A stretch of DNA of 64,000 nt from Maritimibacter alkaliphilus HTCC2654 (GTDB lineage Bacteria > Pseudomonadota > Alphaproteobacteria > Rhodobacterales > Rhodobacteraceae): the NCBI RefSeq assembly GCF_000152805.1, contig NZ_CH902578.1:2255074-2319073 (forward strand). The letters run 5' to 3'. Below, one piece after another: positions 24,666-34,366 of this stretch. The notes beneath the pieces were generated by a model that had not been told where the DNA came from, made no database searches, and saw nothing but the letters and a program-made list of their open reading frames with translations. The position numbers and the translations under genes are program-made. Position 1 is the first letter of the stretch; the number at the start of each line of letters is the position of its first letter.

Positions 24666-25316
24666 ATGTCACAGGTCACGCTGGTCCGGCATGGGCAGGC
24701 CAATTCCGGGTCGAACGACGAACACGGATACGACAAGCTGTCGGACCTCGGCTGGCAACAGACCGGATGGCTGGGCAACTATTTCGACAGCGTCGGTGAA
24801 CGGTTCGACCGGATCTATTCCGGCACTTTGACCCGCCATGTCGAGACGGCGAAGTCGATGGGGTTTCCCGAACCCGTTCAAGACCCGCGCCTGAACGAAG
24901 TCGCCTATTTCGATCTGTCCGCGAAGATGCACGAACAGATGGGCATCAAGCCGCCCGAAAACCGCGACGAGTTCGTGAAACACCTGCCGCTCGTCTTCAC
25001 GGCATGGCGCGAGGGCCAGATCGAGGACACGATCGAGACCTATGCCGAATTCGAAGGGCGCGTGGACGACGTGCTGCATGAGATCGCGGCGGGCAAGGGC
25101 CGCGCGCTCGTCTCGACCTCAGGGGGCTGGATCGCCATGTCGATCAAGGTGGCCATGGGGCTGCAACTGAATTCGATGGCGCGGCTGGCGCTGACCATCA
25201 TGAACAGTTCCGTGCACCAGATGCACCCGGTCGGCGCCGGTTTGACCCTGACCCAGTTCAACGCGGTTCCGCATCTCGCCGACCCGGACCGTCAGTACGC
25301 CCAGACCTTTATCTGA
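24666..25316 (+). CDS. Histidine phosphatase superfamily protein
   Basis: A 216-residue member of the phosphoglycerate mutase-like histidine phosphatase superfamily. The N-terminal VTLVRHGQAN supplies the catalytic His of the RHG motif, and later STSGG and SSVHQMHP provide the second His region. The substrate is not predictable. It is preceded by a good GGGGGA site and lies after the regulator gene, separated by a small hairpin, with a DUF3775 gene convergent downstream. Confidence 0.87.
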   Translation: MSQVTLVRHGQANSGSNDEHGYDKLSDLGWQQTGWLGNYFDSVGERFDRIYSGTLTRHVETAKSMGFPEPVQDPRLNEVAYFDLSAKMHEQMGIKPPENRDEFVKHLPLVFTAWREGQIEDTIETYAEFEGRVDDVLHEIAAGKGRALVSTSGGWIAMSIKVAMGLQLNSMARLALTIMNSSVHQMHPVGAGLTLTQFNAVPHLADPDRQYAQTFI

Positions 25317-25329
25317 GGGTGGCGGCGGA

Positions 25330-25665
25330 TCACTTCAGATGGTCGTCCTCAAGGTCTTCGACATCATAGCCCAACGCTTCCAACCCGGCTTCGAGGTAGT
25401 CGGCCAGCATGGTCTCGCCCAGCAGGTAATCCTCGGTGGGCGCGGTCGCCTCGGCCTTGGCGGTCGCGATGGCCTCGTCCAGTTCCTCGGCTTCGAACGT
25501 CTCGCGCCCGATCCACATGACGGCCACGAGGCTCGCCTGTTCGTCGGTATTGAGATCCGAGATGTAGTTGCGGATCACGTTCTCGGTGTCGGGCAGTTCG
25601 CGGGCCTGAATGGCGATGCGGGCGACGCGGGACGGGCTGATTTCGAGCATGTCTGACCTGTTCAT
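25330..25665 (-). CDS. DUF3775 family protein
   Basis: A small acidic protein of 111 residues, matching DUF3775. It begins near MLEISPSRVARIAIQAREL, has an internal DEQASLVAVMWIGRETF segment, and ends in a negatively charged tail. The function is unknown. The ATG at 25665 has a G-rich site upstream; an ATG five codons later is a possible alternative because many relatives begin at MLEIS. It is a single gene downstream of rmuC. Confidence 0.7.
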   Translation of the reverse strand: MNRSDMLEISPSRVARIAIQARELPDTENVIRNYISDLNTDEQASLVAVMWIGRETFEAEELDEAIATAKAEATAPTEDYLLGETMLADYLEAGLEALGYDVEDLEDDHLK

Positions 25666-25710
25666 TGCTTGCCCCCCATTTAGGGGCGAAAGCGGGGGCG
25701 CGACAAGGGA

Positions 25711-26943
25711 TCAGGTCTTGGGAAGCTGAACCACCGCTGCCGCGTCGTCCTGCGCCAGTTCCTCGAAGTCGAAATTGTCGAGCCGTTTGGCCCGGTTTCC
25801 GGCCTTTTCGGCGGAAATCTTGATGTCCGCGATGTCCTTGGAGGCCTGATGGAAATGCCGGTCGAGGTTTTCGACACGGTCGCCCAACCGGCCGACGTCC
25901 GCCGACAAAAGGTGCAGTTCCTTGCGGATCGCGCCCGCCTGTTCGCGCATCCGGGCGTCTTTCAGGATCGCGCGCATCGTGTTCAGCGTCGCCATGCAGG
26001 TGGTGGGCGAAACGATCCAGACGCGGGCGTTGAACCCTTCGCGCACCACATCGGCGAAATTCGCGTGAAGTTCGGCATAGACGGCTTCTGACGGCAGGAA
26101 CATGAGCGCGCCATCCGCCGTCTCGCCCTCGATGATGTATTTCTCGCTGATCGCCTTGATGTGGGCACGCACGGCTGTTTTCATCAGCCGTCCGGCCTCG
26201 GCGGCCTGTGCCTGTGTCCCGGCCCGGCGCAGCGCCTCATACGGCTCCAGCGGGAACTTGGAGTCGATCACGATGGGGCCCGGCGGGTTCGGCAGGTGGA
26301 TCAGGCAGTCGGCGCGCTTCCCGTTCGACAGCGTATGCTGAAACGCATAGCTGTCGGTCGGCAGGGCCTTGGACACGATGTCGTTCAACTGAATCTCACC
26401 GAACGCCCCGCGCGTCTGCTTGTTGGACAGAATGTCCTGAAGGCTCAGAACGTCGCCCGAAAGCTTTTCGATATTCGCCTGCGCCTTGTCGATGGTGGCG
26501 AGCCGTTCCTGCAATTCGGTCAGCGACTTGGTGGTCTTGACGGTCGAACCCGTGAGCGTTTCGTTCATCCGCTCCTGCAAGTCGGACAGGGCCCGCGCGG
26601 ATTTCATCGCGTTCTCGTGCAGCCGGTCCTGCATCTGCCGCTGCACGTCGGCGAGGCGGGTTTCCATGGTCTGTATCATCCGGCTCTGCGCGTTGGCCTG
26701 CGCGTCCGACACGGTGCGCAGGCCGCCCGACAGCTGATCCTGCCCCTGCCCCAGCACCTGCACCGCTTGCCCGATGCCACCAAGCTGACGCGCAAGTTCC
26801 GCGTTGGTGGCGCTGGCGCGGCCCGACCGCACGAGCAAAACGATCAGCAGGAGGACGAGCAGAAGCAGCACCGCCCCGGCCACAAACGCGGCAAGGGTCA
26901 GAGGGTCGGAAAGGTCGAGGGTCGTGTCGCCGATCTGGATCAT
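25711..26943 (-). CDS. rmuC: DNA recombination protein RmuC
   Basis: A 410-residue RmuC, a membrane-anchored coiled-coil protein with a predicted nuclease-like core that limits rearrangements at DNA inverted repeats. There is one N-terminal transmembrane helix ([13 protein letters not shown], about 22-40), a long coiled-coil (50-170), then the conserved core with [22 protein letters not shown] and [20 protein letters not shown] 26943 overlaps the mutL stop (ATGA), so rmuC is translated together with mutL. Confidence 0.93.
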   Translation of the reverse strand: MIQIGDTTLDLSDPLTLAAFVAGAVLLLLVLLLIVLLVRSGRASATNAELARQLGGIGQAVQVLGQGQDQLSGGLRTVSDAQANAQSRMIQTMETRLADVQRQMQDRLHENAMKSARALSDLQERMNETLTGSTVKTTKSLTELQERLATIDKAQANIEKLSGDVLSLQDILSNKQTRGAFGEIQLNDIVSKALPTDSYAFQHTLSNGKRADCLIHLPNPPGPIVIDSKFPLEPYEALRRAGTQAQAAEAGRLMKTAVRAHIKAISEKYIIEGETADGALMFLPSEAVYAELHANFADVVREGFNARVWIVSPTTCMATLNTMRAILKDARMREQAGAIRKELHLLSADVGRLGDRVENLDRHFHQASKDIADIKISAEKAGNRAKRLDNFDFEELAQDDAAAVVQLPKT

Positions 26944-28772
26944 GTGCGCCCGAAAAGCCGTTCGATATCCGCCAGCTTTAACTCGACATAGGTCGGACGG
27001 CCATGGTTGCACTGACCGGAATGGGGTGTCGCCTCCATCTCGCGCAGGAGGGCGTTCATCTCTTCGGGCCGCATCCAGCGTCCGGAGCGGATCGAGCCGT
27101 GGCAGGCGACGCGCGACAGCACCGCTTCGATCCGGGCCTGAAGGGTCTGGCTTTGACCGAGGTCCGCGAGTTCGTCGAGGATGTCGCGGATCATGGCTTC
27201 GGCGTTTACCTGGCCCAGGATCGCGGGCGTTTCGCGCACGGCGATGGCGCCGCCGCCGAATGGCTCGATGACGAGGCCCAAGCGGGCGAGGTCGTCGGCG
27301 AGGCCCAGGAGCAGGGATGCGTCGCCTTCGGACAGGTCCACGATCTCGGGGATGAGCAGCGCCTGCGACGCCACGCCGTTTTCGGCCATCTGGCGCTTGA
27401 GCTTTTCATAGACCAGCCGTTCGTGCGCGGCGTGCTGATCGACGATCACCATGCCGTCTTCGGTCTGGGCGACGATGTAGTTTTCATGCACCTGCGCGCG
27501 CGCCGCGCCGAGCGGAAGGCTTTCGGCGGGCGGCGTTTCGGGTGTCGGCTCCGGTTCGATCACGGGGTCGAACCGGGCCGAGGGAGTTTCCGCGAAGCCC
27601 ATTGGGGACTGGGCTTCGCGTGCCGTGTGCAGGACGACTTGGGACGGTCTGTCCATCTGGTACACACGGGCGTGCGTTGGCTCGGGCCGCATGGCGCCGA
27701 GCGTGGATTGGGCGACGGTGGAAGACGCGCGGTGCCCGGCCTCGGCAAGCGCATGCCGGATCGTCGTGACGATCAGCCCGCGCACGAGGCCGGGTTCGCG
27801 GAAACGCACTTCGGATTTCGCCGGGTGGACGTTCACATCGACCAGTTTCGGGTCGCAGGTGACGAACAGCGCCGCCGCCGGGTGGCGGTCGCGGGACAGG
27901 AAATCGGCATAGGCCCCGCGCAACGCCCCGATCAGAAGCTTGTCGCGCACAGGGCGGCCGTTGACGAACAGGAACTGCGCCACCGCCGCGCCACGGGAAT
28001 AGGTCGGCAGGGCCGCGTAGCCCGTCAGCCGGAAGCCTTCGCGCAGCGCGTCGAGCGGCACGGCGTTCTCGGCGAAGTCGCGCCCGAGAACACCGCCCAG
28101 ACGGGCATGGAGCGCGTCGAACAGATCGCCGTTTTCGGGCGCGGCCCGGAAGGTCACGCGCCCTTCGCCCCCGCCGGAAACGTCGCGCAGGGTGAAGCCG
28201 ATATGCGGCTCGGCCATGGCGAGGCGTTTGACCACATCGGTGATCGCCTGCGCCTCGGCCCGGTCGGTGCGCAGGAACTTGAGCCGCGCGGGCGTGGCGA
28301 AGAACAGGTCGCGCAATTCCACGACCGTGCCGCGCGACAGGGCCGCGGGCCTCACCGGCTCGGCCTTGCCCCCGGCCACGCGGATGCTGGCGGCCGCCCC
28401 ATCGCAGCGCGAGGTGATCGTCAGCCGACCGACCGCGCCGAGCGACGGCAGCGCCTCGCCCCGGAAACCGAAGGTGTGAATGTCGAGCAGGTCGGACCCG
28501 TCGATCTTGGAGGTCGCATGGCGCGACATGGCGAGCGGCAGGTCTTCGGCCGGAATGCCGCACCCATCGTCGGTGACCCGGATCAGGGTCTTGCCGCCAT
28601 CGGCGTAGGCCACATCGATGCGGGTGGACCCGGCGTCGATGGTGTTCTCGACAAGCTCTTTCACGGCGGACGCCGGCCGCTCCACGACTTCGCCCGCGGC
28701 AATCCTGTTGATTGCAGCGTCATCAAGCTGGCGTATGGCTGGCCGGCTTATCTTGGGGGCGTCGTCGGGCAT
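26940..28772 (-). CDS. mutL: DNA mismatch repair protein MutL
   Basis: A 610-residue MutL with a GHKL ATPase ([19 protein letters not shown]-like DDGCGI, GFRGEAL) and a C-terminal dimerisation domain. The endonuclease signature DQHA(x2)E(x4)E is intact as [12 protein letters not shown], with CHGSIRSG and [11 protein letters not shown]. This is therefore a nicking MutL, as in organisms without MutH. The start ATG 28772 begins [11 protein letters not shown]. It leads a two-gene unit with rmuC. Confidence 0.95.
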   Translation of the reverse strand: MPDDAPKISRPAIRQLDDAAINRIAAGEVVERPASAVKELVENTIDAGSTRIDVAYADGGKTLIRVTDDGCGIPAEDLPLAMSRHATSKIDGSDLLDIHTFGFRGEALPSLGAVGRLTITSRCDGAAASIRVAGGKAEPVRPAALSRGTVVELRDLFFATPARLKFLRTDRAEAQAITDVVKRLAMAEPHIGFTLRDVSGGGEGRVTFRAAPENGDLFDALHARLGGVLGRDFAENAVPLDALREGFRLTGYAALPTYSRGAAVAQFLFVNGRPVRDKLLIGALRGAYADFLSRDRHPAAALFVTCDPKLVDVNVHPAKSEVRFREPGLVRGLIVTTIRHALAEAGHRASSTVAQSTLGAMRPEPTHARVYQMDRPSQVVLHTAREAQSPMGFAETPSARFDPVIEPEPTPETPPAESLPLGAARAQVHENYIVAQTEDGMVIVDQHAAHERLVYEKLKRQMAENGVASQALLIPEIVDLSEGDASLLLGLADDLARLGLVIEPFGGGAIAVRETPAILGQVNAEAMIRDILDELADLGQSQTLQARIEAVLSRVACHGSIRSGRWMRPEEMNALLREMEATPHSGQCNHGRPTYVELKLADIERLFGRT

Positions 28773-28814
28773 GCCACTAGACCTAGCATGTGCACGCGCG
28801 ATTCTGAAAGCGCG

Positions 28815-28838
28815 AAAGACGGCGCGAGGGCCGTCTTT
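28815..28838 (-). terminator. Hairpin after the M16 protease operon
   Basis: AAAGACGGC and GCCGTCTTT, a 9-pair symmetrical stem with a 6-base loop, lies between the end of the second M16 gene (28883) and the mutL start (28772). It can serve in either direction. Confidence 0.55.
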
Positions 28839-28882
28839 CACAGGGGTGTCGGGGCGTCTTCAGCGCCCCGATGGCGCGGCCC

Positions 28883-30193
28883 TCAGTTCACCGTCGGCTC
28901 CAGACCTTCGGGCTGGCCGACCACCACGAAGCGCAGGTTCTCGGGCTGGAAAAGCTCCGCCGCGACGCGGTTCGCCTCTTCCAGCGTCACCGCCATGACC
29001 TTTTCGTTCCGGGTTTCCGGGTAGTCGATCGGGTATCCGTCCATCTGCATCGAGGTCAGGATGTTGGCGATGTTGCTGTTGCCGTCGAACCGCAGCGGAT
29101 AGGCGCCGGTCAGGTATTTCTTGGCATCTGCAAGCTCCTGCTCGGTGATGCCGTCCGCGGCCATCTTGGCCCATTCCTCCTGCACGACCGAAACGGCTTC
29201 GGCCATGACGCCGTTCTGCGACGAAAAGCTGCCGCCCAGCACTTCGGAATAGTCGCTGTCGGACAGGTAGGTGCCGATGCCGTAGGTCAGGCCGCGCTTC
29301 TCGCGCACCTCGTCGAACAGCCGGTTTTCGAAATTCGCGCCGCCCATGATCGTGTTCACGATATAGGCCGCGAAGAAATCCGGATTGTCGATCTTCATGC
29401 CCGGCTGACCGAAGCGCGCCACGGATTGCGGCGTGTCGAAGGTCACGACCGAGATGCCGGGCGTGGCGCCGAAAGGCACCGGGTCGGGGTATGCCCCGCC
29501 TTGTTCGCGCAGATCGCCCAGAATGGTGTCCAGCACCGTGCCCAGTTGCTCGGGCGTGATGTCACCGACCGCCGAGACATAAACCCGGTCACGCGCGATG
29601 GCGTTTTCCCACGCAGTCACGATATCGTCGCGGGTCAGGGCGGTTACGCTGTCGACGGTGCCCCCGTCGAAGCTTCCATAGGGATGGTCGCCATAGGCCG
29701 CGGCATTCATCGCATCGCCCGCAAGCTCGTCGGGGTCCGTCTGGCGCGAGTTGATGTAGGACAGGACCTGCCCGCGCACACGCTCCACCGCGACGTCATC
29801 GAACGTCGGCTCGACCAGCGAGGCGCGGATCAGGTCGATGGAGGGCTGCATGTTCTCGGTCAGGAACTGGGCCGAAACGGTCAGGACATCGCCATAAACG
29901 TCGAAGTCGATCGACGTGGCGAGGTCTTCTTTCGCCTCGGCAAAGGCGCGGCTGTCCATGTCGGCCGCCCCTTCCTCGAGCAACCCGGCCATGAGGTTCG
30001 TCGCACCGCGCTTGCCCGGCAGGTCGAGCGACGTGCCGCCCCGGAACCGAAGCTCGAGAGCGACGAAGGGGATCGAATGTTCTTCGACCAGCCAGGCCGA
30101 GATGCCGCCGGGCGACGTGACCTCCTGAATCGGAACCTGAGCACGGGCCGGAACGGCGGCGATCAGGAAAAGCGCAATGGCGAGACGGATCAT
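28883..30193 (-). CDS. M16 peptidase-like protein, non-catalytic partner
   Basis: A 436-residue exported M16 (pitrilysin/processing peptidase) family protein with signal peptide MIRLAIALFLIAAVPARA. The zinc motif HxxEH is missing: at that position it reads LMAGLLEEGAAD. The C-terminal domain retains EKRGLTYGIGTYL, with the Arg/Tyr pair typical of the inactive subunit. It is coupled to the catalytic subunit upstream (ATGA), so the two probably form a periplasmic heterodimer, as in other bacterial M16B pairs. Confidence 0.88.
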   Translation of the reverse strand: MIRLAIALFLIAAVPARAQVPIQEVTSPGGISAWLVEEHSIPFVALELRFRGGTSLDLPGKRGATNLMAGLLEEGAADMDSRAFAEAKEDLATSIDFDVYGDVLTVSAQFLTENMQPSIDLIRASLVEPTFDDVAVERVRGQVLSYINSRQTDPDELAGDAMNAAAYGDHPYGSFDGGTVDSVTALTRDDIVTAWENAIARDRVYVSAVGDITPEQLGTVLDTILGDLREQGGAYPDPVPFGATPGISVVTFDTPQSVARFGQPGMKIDNPDFFAAYIVNTIMGGANFENRLFDEVREKRGLTYGIGTYLSDSDYSEVLGGSFSSQNGVMAEAVSVVQEEWAKMAADGITEQELADAKKYLTGAYPLRFDGNSNIANILTSMQMDGYPIDYPETRNEKVMAVTLEEANRVAAELFQPENLRFVVVGQPEGLEPTVN

Positions 30194-31545
30194 TGGATGG
30201 CCTCCGCGTCGGTGTCAGGGGTCGTGGTGGGGCCGGTCAGCCAGCCGGTGACGGCGTGAGAGCGTTGCAGAACCTTCTCGGCAGCCGCCATCACGTCGTC
30301 TGGCGTCACCGATTGCAGAACCTCGGGCCAGGCTTTGACGTCTTCGATGGTCAGACCGCTCGTCAGCGCCGCGCCATAGCGGTTGGCAAGGCCACGCATG
30401 GAATCCTGCGCGTAGATATCGCCTGCCCGAATACGGGTCTTGATCCGTTCGAACTGCGCCGGGTCGATCCCGTTCTCCATAAACTCGGCCAAGGTGGCAT
30501 CCATCGCGGCTTCGGCTTCGGCCAGCGACACGCCCTGCGCCGGAACCACGCCGATGCGGATCGACGAGATGTCGAGGTTCAGCGCGCTGTAGCCCGCAAA
30601 GGTCGAGACGGCGATGTTCTGGTCAAACTCGAGCGCCTGACCGAAGACCGACGTTGCCGAGTTCCCACCGAGGATCTCCGCGAGATAGACGAGCGCGGCG
30701 GCCTCTTCCTGTTCGCCCGGATTGCGTTCGGGGGCGAGGTAACTGCGCACGACATAGGGCTGGCTGACACGCGGGTCTTCGTATGTGATGCGACGTTCGG
30801 CAAGCGGCACGGGTTCCAGCGGTCGCGCGCGCGGCTCCAACCCTTCGGTCGGTTCGAGCGGGCCATAGTGCTCCTCGGCCATCGCGAGCACCTCTTCCGG
30901 TTCCACGTCACCCGCCACCACGAGGATCGCGTTATTGGGGGCGTAATATTTGCGGTAGTAGGCCATCGCTTCGTCCAGCCCCAACTGCTCCATCTCGTGC
31001 CGCCAGCCGATGACCGGGATGCCGTAGGGGTGGTTCTGGTAAAGCGCGGCCTGCATCTGTTCGTTCAGCAGTGCGCCCGGCGAATTGTCGGTCCGCATCG
31101 CGCGTTCTTCGAGGATCACGTCACGTTCGGTCGCGATGTCGTCTTCGGACAGCTGAAGGTCGCGCATCCGGTCGGCCTCCATCGTCATCATCAGGTCGAG
31201 CCGGTCGGCGGCGACGCGCTGGAAGTAGGCGGTATAGTCCTGACTGGTGAAGGCGTTGTCAGACCCGCCGTTTTCAGCCACCACGCGGCTGAGTTCGCCG
31301 GATTCCATGTCGTCGGTCGCCTTGAACAGCAGATGTTCGAGGAAGTGGGCGATGCCGGAGACCCCCGGATCTTCGTCGGCGGCCCCGGCGCGATACCAGA
31401 CCATGTGGACCACGACCGGCGCACGATGATCTTCGATCACCACTACGTCCATACCGTTGTCGAGGGTGTAGTCGGTGACCTCCTGCGCCGTGGCAGGGAG
31501 CGTGACGGCCATGATGGCGAAACAGGCCGAGAGAAGTCGCTTCAT
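30190..31545 (-). CDS. M16 zinc peptidase, catalytic partner
   Basis: A 451-residue exported zinc protease with signal peptide MKRLLSACFAIMAVTLPATA. The active site HFLEH (HxxEH) is followed by EL...E in ESGELSRVVAENGG. It is expected to degrade peptides in the periplasm. GGAGG lies just before its ATG. It is the first gene of a two-gene unit; the upstream terminator (31657-31684) isolates it from the lspA operon. Confidence 0.92.
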   Translation of the reverse strand: MKRLLSACFAIMAVTLPATAQEVTDYTLDNGMDVVVIEDHRAPVVVHMVWYRAGAADEDPGVSGIAHFLEHLLFKATDDMESGELSRVVAENGGSDNAFTSQDYTAYFQRVAADRLDLMMTMEADRMRDLQLSEDDIATERDVILEERAMRTDNSPGALLNEQMQAALYQNHPYGIPVIGWRHEMEQLGLDEAMAYYRKYYAPNNAILVVAGDVEPEEVLAMAEEHYGPLEPTEGLEPRARPLEPVPLAERRITYEDPRVSQPYVVRSYLAPERNPGEQEEAAALVYLAEILGGNSATSVFGQALEFDQNIAVSTFAGYSALNLDISSIRIGVVPAQGVSLAEAEAAMDATLAEFMENGIDPAQFERIKTRIRAGDIYAQDSMRGLANRYGAALTSGLTIEDVKAWPEVLQSVTPDDVMAAAEKVLQRSHAVTGWLTGPTTTPDTDAEAIQ

Positions 31546-31656
31546 CTGAAATCCTCCGTTCCACTGACACAGTTAGCCGGAGCGGCCAGAGGAGCAACCC
31601 CGCATGACGGTGGTGTGAATTGGATTACAGGTTGTTAACACGCCTGTGTGGCGCGG

Positions 31657-31684
31657 AAAAAGAAACGGGCCCAGCCGGGCCCGT
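31657..31684 (-). terminator. Rho-independent terminator after the DUF3035 gene
   Basis: On the minus strand, ACGGGCCC-GGCT-GGGCCCGT is followed by TTCTTTTT. An ideal structure, 13 bases after the stop. Confidence 0.85.
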
Positions 31685-31697
31685 CGCATCTTTCGCC

Positions 31698-32216
31698 TCA
31701 CTCGAACCGCTCGGGATCGGGGGGTGCCGCCGGGGTCCAGACCCCGCGATTGCGGACCCGGTCGAGTTCGAGCTGCTGGTCGAGCGACTGCTGGCTGTAG
31801 CTGTCGTAATAGACGTTCACGTTGAACAGGCGCTCAAGCAGCTTGCCGTTGTTCTTGCGGCGGTATTCCAGGTCTTCCTCGGCCAGCACCGTGCGGATGT
31901 TGCCGTTGGTGCCATAGCGACCGGCATGGGCGAGAAGCGTGCCTTCACCGGCATTCGCGCGATCCGAGGTGAGCGCATCGGGATTGCCGCCCAAGGCCGC
32001 CACCGCATCGGCGGTCGGCGTGGCATCGGCGCGGTTCGTCTGACCGGGGGTCGGCGTCGGAAGCGCGCTGTAATCCTCGGGCTGTTCAAGCGGCTTGTTG
32101 GGCAGGATCGAAAACTCGTCCGGGGTCGAGGACCGGATGTTCATGAGGTCGGGATTGCCGTCGTTGGAACAGGCCGCAAGCAGCCCGAGACCCACAAGGG
32201 CTAGTCCGAATTTCAT
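31698..32216 (-). CDS. DUF3035 lipoprotein
   Basis: A 172-residue lipoprotein. The signal peptide ends in the lipobox LLAAC (Cys about 16), so the protein should be anchored in the outer membrane. The rest is largely polar: the early SSTPDEFSILPNKPLEQPEDYSALPTP region is the hallmark of the DUF3035 family, and LEYRRKNNGKLLERLF follows. I recall the family being linked with the Bam complex in alphaproteobacteria; that is remembered, not visible here. It follows lspA, whose product processes such lipoproteins. Confidence 0.82.
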   Translation of the reverse strand: MKFGLALVGLGLLAACSNDGNPDLMNIRSSTPDEFSILPNKPLEQPEDYSALPTPTPGQTNRADATPTADAVAALGGNPDALTSDRANAGEGTLLAHAGRYGTNGNIRTVLAEEDLEYRRKNNGKLLERLFNVNVYYDSYSQQSLDQQLELDRVRNRGVWTPAAPPDPERFE

Positions 32217-32282
32217 GGCAGGAACCCGCATCTATGCCTCCAACACCCGTTTCGACCTCTTTACCGCAACTCGCGGGCCCCG

Positions 32283-32762
32283 TCACGGGGCCTTTTTCCC
32301 ATCGGCTTTGTCGGCCAGCAGGATCAGACCGATGGCCCCGGCAAACACTGCAATATCAGCGACATTGAAGGAATAGGGATTGGTAAATCCGCAACAGGAC
32401 ATATTGAGAAAGTCCGCGACGGCACCATAGACCACGCGGTCGATCACGTTGCCCAGCGCACCACCGACGAGCACGCCTGCGGCAATGCGTGCGGCCAGCG
32501 TCATGGATTTGCGCCGCACCCACCATAGCACGCCCAGACAGATCGCGAGCGCCACACCGATCAAAATCCAGCGCATCGTGTCCTCAGACGACGAGAACAG
32601 TCCGAAGTTCACGCCTTCGTTCCACGCCATGCGGTAGTTGAGGAAGGGCGGCCAAACGTCGATCGCCCCGACCTCCTTCAGGTTCATCACCTGCACGACC
32701 CAGTATTTCGTCACCTGATCGAGGACGAAGACGATGAGCGCGGTGATCGACAGCGCGCGCAT
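32283..32762 (-). CDS. lspA: Lipoprotein signal peptidase II
   Basis: A 159-residue four-helix inner-membrane aspartyl protease that cleaves lipoprotein signal peptides. The catalytic region reads GGALGNVIDRVVYGAVADFL, with both Asp residues (NxxDR and ADF). It overlaps purH by one base (TGATG) and lies 66 bases before the DUF3035 lipoprotein gene. Confidence 0.95.
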   Translation of the reverse strand: MRALSITALIVFVLDQVTKYWVVQVMNLKEVGAIDVWPPFLNYRMAWNEGVNFGLFSSSEDTMRWILIGVALAICLGVLWWVRRKSMTLAARIAAGVLVGGALGNVIDRVVYGAVADFLNMSCCGFTNPYSFNVADIAVFAGAIGLILLADKADGKKAP

Positions 32763-34351
32763 CAGTGACGGAAGTGCCGCATACCGGTGAACACCATGGC
32801 GAGCCCGGCCTCGTCAGCCGCCTTGATGACCTCGTCGTCGCGCATCGACCCGCCCGGCTGGATCACGCAGGTCGCACCCGCTGCGGCGGCTTCCAAGAGG
32901 CCGTCGGGGAATGGAAAGAACGCGTCCGAGGCGACGGCGGAGCCGATGGCGGGGCTTTCGGACAGGCCCAGTTCGGCCGCCATGCGACCCGCTTTCGTGG
33001 CGGCGATGGTGGAGCTGTCCAGACGGCTCATCTGGCCCGCGCCAACACCCACGGTCGCGCCGTCTTTGACATAGACGATGGCGTTGGATTTCACGTGCTT
33101 GGCCACTTTCCAAGCGAAAAGCAGGTCTTTGAGCTGTTCGTCGGTCGGGGCCTTCTTGGTCACCACCTTCAGGTCATCGAGCCCGATATGCCCGTTGTCC
33201 TTGTTCTGGAACAGATAGCCACCCGCGACCTGACGGATCGTCTGGCTGCCGATCAGCGGATCGGGCAGACCGGCGGTGGTCAAGAGGCGCAGGTTCTTCT
33301 TCGCCGCGAAAATCTCTTTCGCCTCGTCCGAAGCACCGGGGGCGATGACGACCTCGGTGAAGATCTGGGTGATCTCGCGTGCCGTGTCGGCGTCGAGCGG
33401 CTGGTTCAGCGCGACGATGCCGCCGAAAGCCGAGGTGCGGTCGCAATCGAACGCCTTCTTGTAGGCGTCGAGCAACGTCGCGCCCCGCGCCACGCCCGAG
33501 GGGTTGGCGTGCTTGATGACGGCGACGGCGGGACCGTCGGCGGGGTCGAATTCCGCGACCAGTTCGAACGCTGCGTCGGTGTCGTTGATGTTGTTGTATG
33601 ATAACTCTTTGCCCTGATGCTGCACGGCGGTCGCGACGCCTTCGCGGGCCGAGCCGTCGACATAGAACGCCGCGTCCTGATGCGGGTTCTCGCCGTAGCG
33701 CATGACCTGTTTCAACTCGCCCGCGACCACACGGCGGCGCGGCGCGGCCTCGCCAATCGCGCCCGCCATCCAGCCGGACACGGCAGCGTCGTAAGCTCCG
33801 GTGCGGGCATAGGCGATCTGTGCCTGACGCTGGCGGAAGGCATAGGTGGTCGCGCCATCGTTCGTCTTCAACTCGTCCAGCAGCGCGCCGTAATCTTCGA
33901 CATCGACGATGGTGGTGACGAAGCCGTGGTTCTTGGCCGCCGCGCGGATCATGGCCGGGCCGCCGATGTCGATGTTCTCGATCATCTCGTCGTAATCCGC
34001 GCCACGGGCCAGAGCGGCCTCGAACGGGTAGAGGTTCACCACCAGCAGGTCGATCGCGCCGATGCCATGCTCATTCATCGCGGCCACATGGTCGTCGTTG
34101 TCACGCAGCGCCAGAAGGCCGCCGTGCACCATCGGGTGCAGCGTCTTGACGCGGCCATCCATCATCTCGGGAAAATTCGTCACCTCGGACACGTCCTTGA
34201 CCGCAACGCCCGCATCCCGCAGCGCCTTGGCCGATCCGCCGGTGGACAGGATCTCGATCCCCATCCCCTCCAGAGCCTTGCCCAGATCGACCAGCCCGGT
34301 CTTGTCGGAAACGGAAATCAGCGCGCGGCGCACGGGGGAAAGGTCGGTCAT
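32762..34351 (-). CDS. purH: Bifunctional AICAR formyltransferase/IMP cyclohydrolase
   Basis: PurH, 529 residues, carries out the last two steps of IMP synthesis. The N-terminal cyclohydrolase domain begins [20 protein letters not shown], with STGGSAKAL and [13 protein letters not shown]. The formyltransferase domain has [15 protein letters not shown] and [10 protein letters not shown] (catalytic Lys-His). Complete length. Confidence 0.97.
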   Translation of the reverse strand: MTDLSPVRRALISVSDKTGLVDLGKALEGMGIEILSTGGSAKALRDAGVAVKDVSEVTNFPEMMDGRVKTLHPMVHGGLLALRDNDDHVAAMNEHGIGAIDLLVVNLYPFEAALARGADYDEMIENIDIGGPAMIRAAAKNHGFVTTIVDVEDYGALLDELKTNDGATTYAFRQRQAQIAYARTGAYDAAVSGWMAGAIGEAAPRRRVVAGELKQVMRYGENPHQDAAFYVDGSAREGVATAVQHQGKELSYNNINDTDAAFELVAEFDPADGPAVAVIKHANPSGVARGATLLDAYKKAFDCDRTSAFGGIVALNQPLDADTAREITQIFTEVVIAPGASDEAKEIFAAKKNLRLLTTAGLPDPLIGSQTIRQVAGGYLFQNKDNGHIGLDDLKVVTKKAPTDEQLKDLLFAWKVAKHVKSNAIVYVKDGATVGVGAGQMSRLDSSTIAATKAGRMAAELGLSESPAIGSAVASDAFFPFPDGLLEAAAAGATCVIQPGGSMRDDEVIKAADEAGLAMVFTGMRHFRH

Positions 34352-34366
34352 GTGGTGTCCCTTGGG

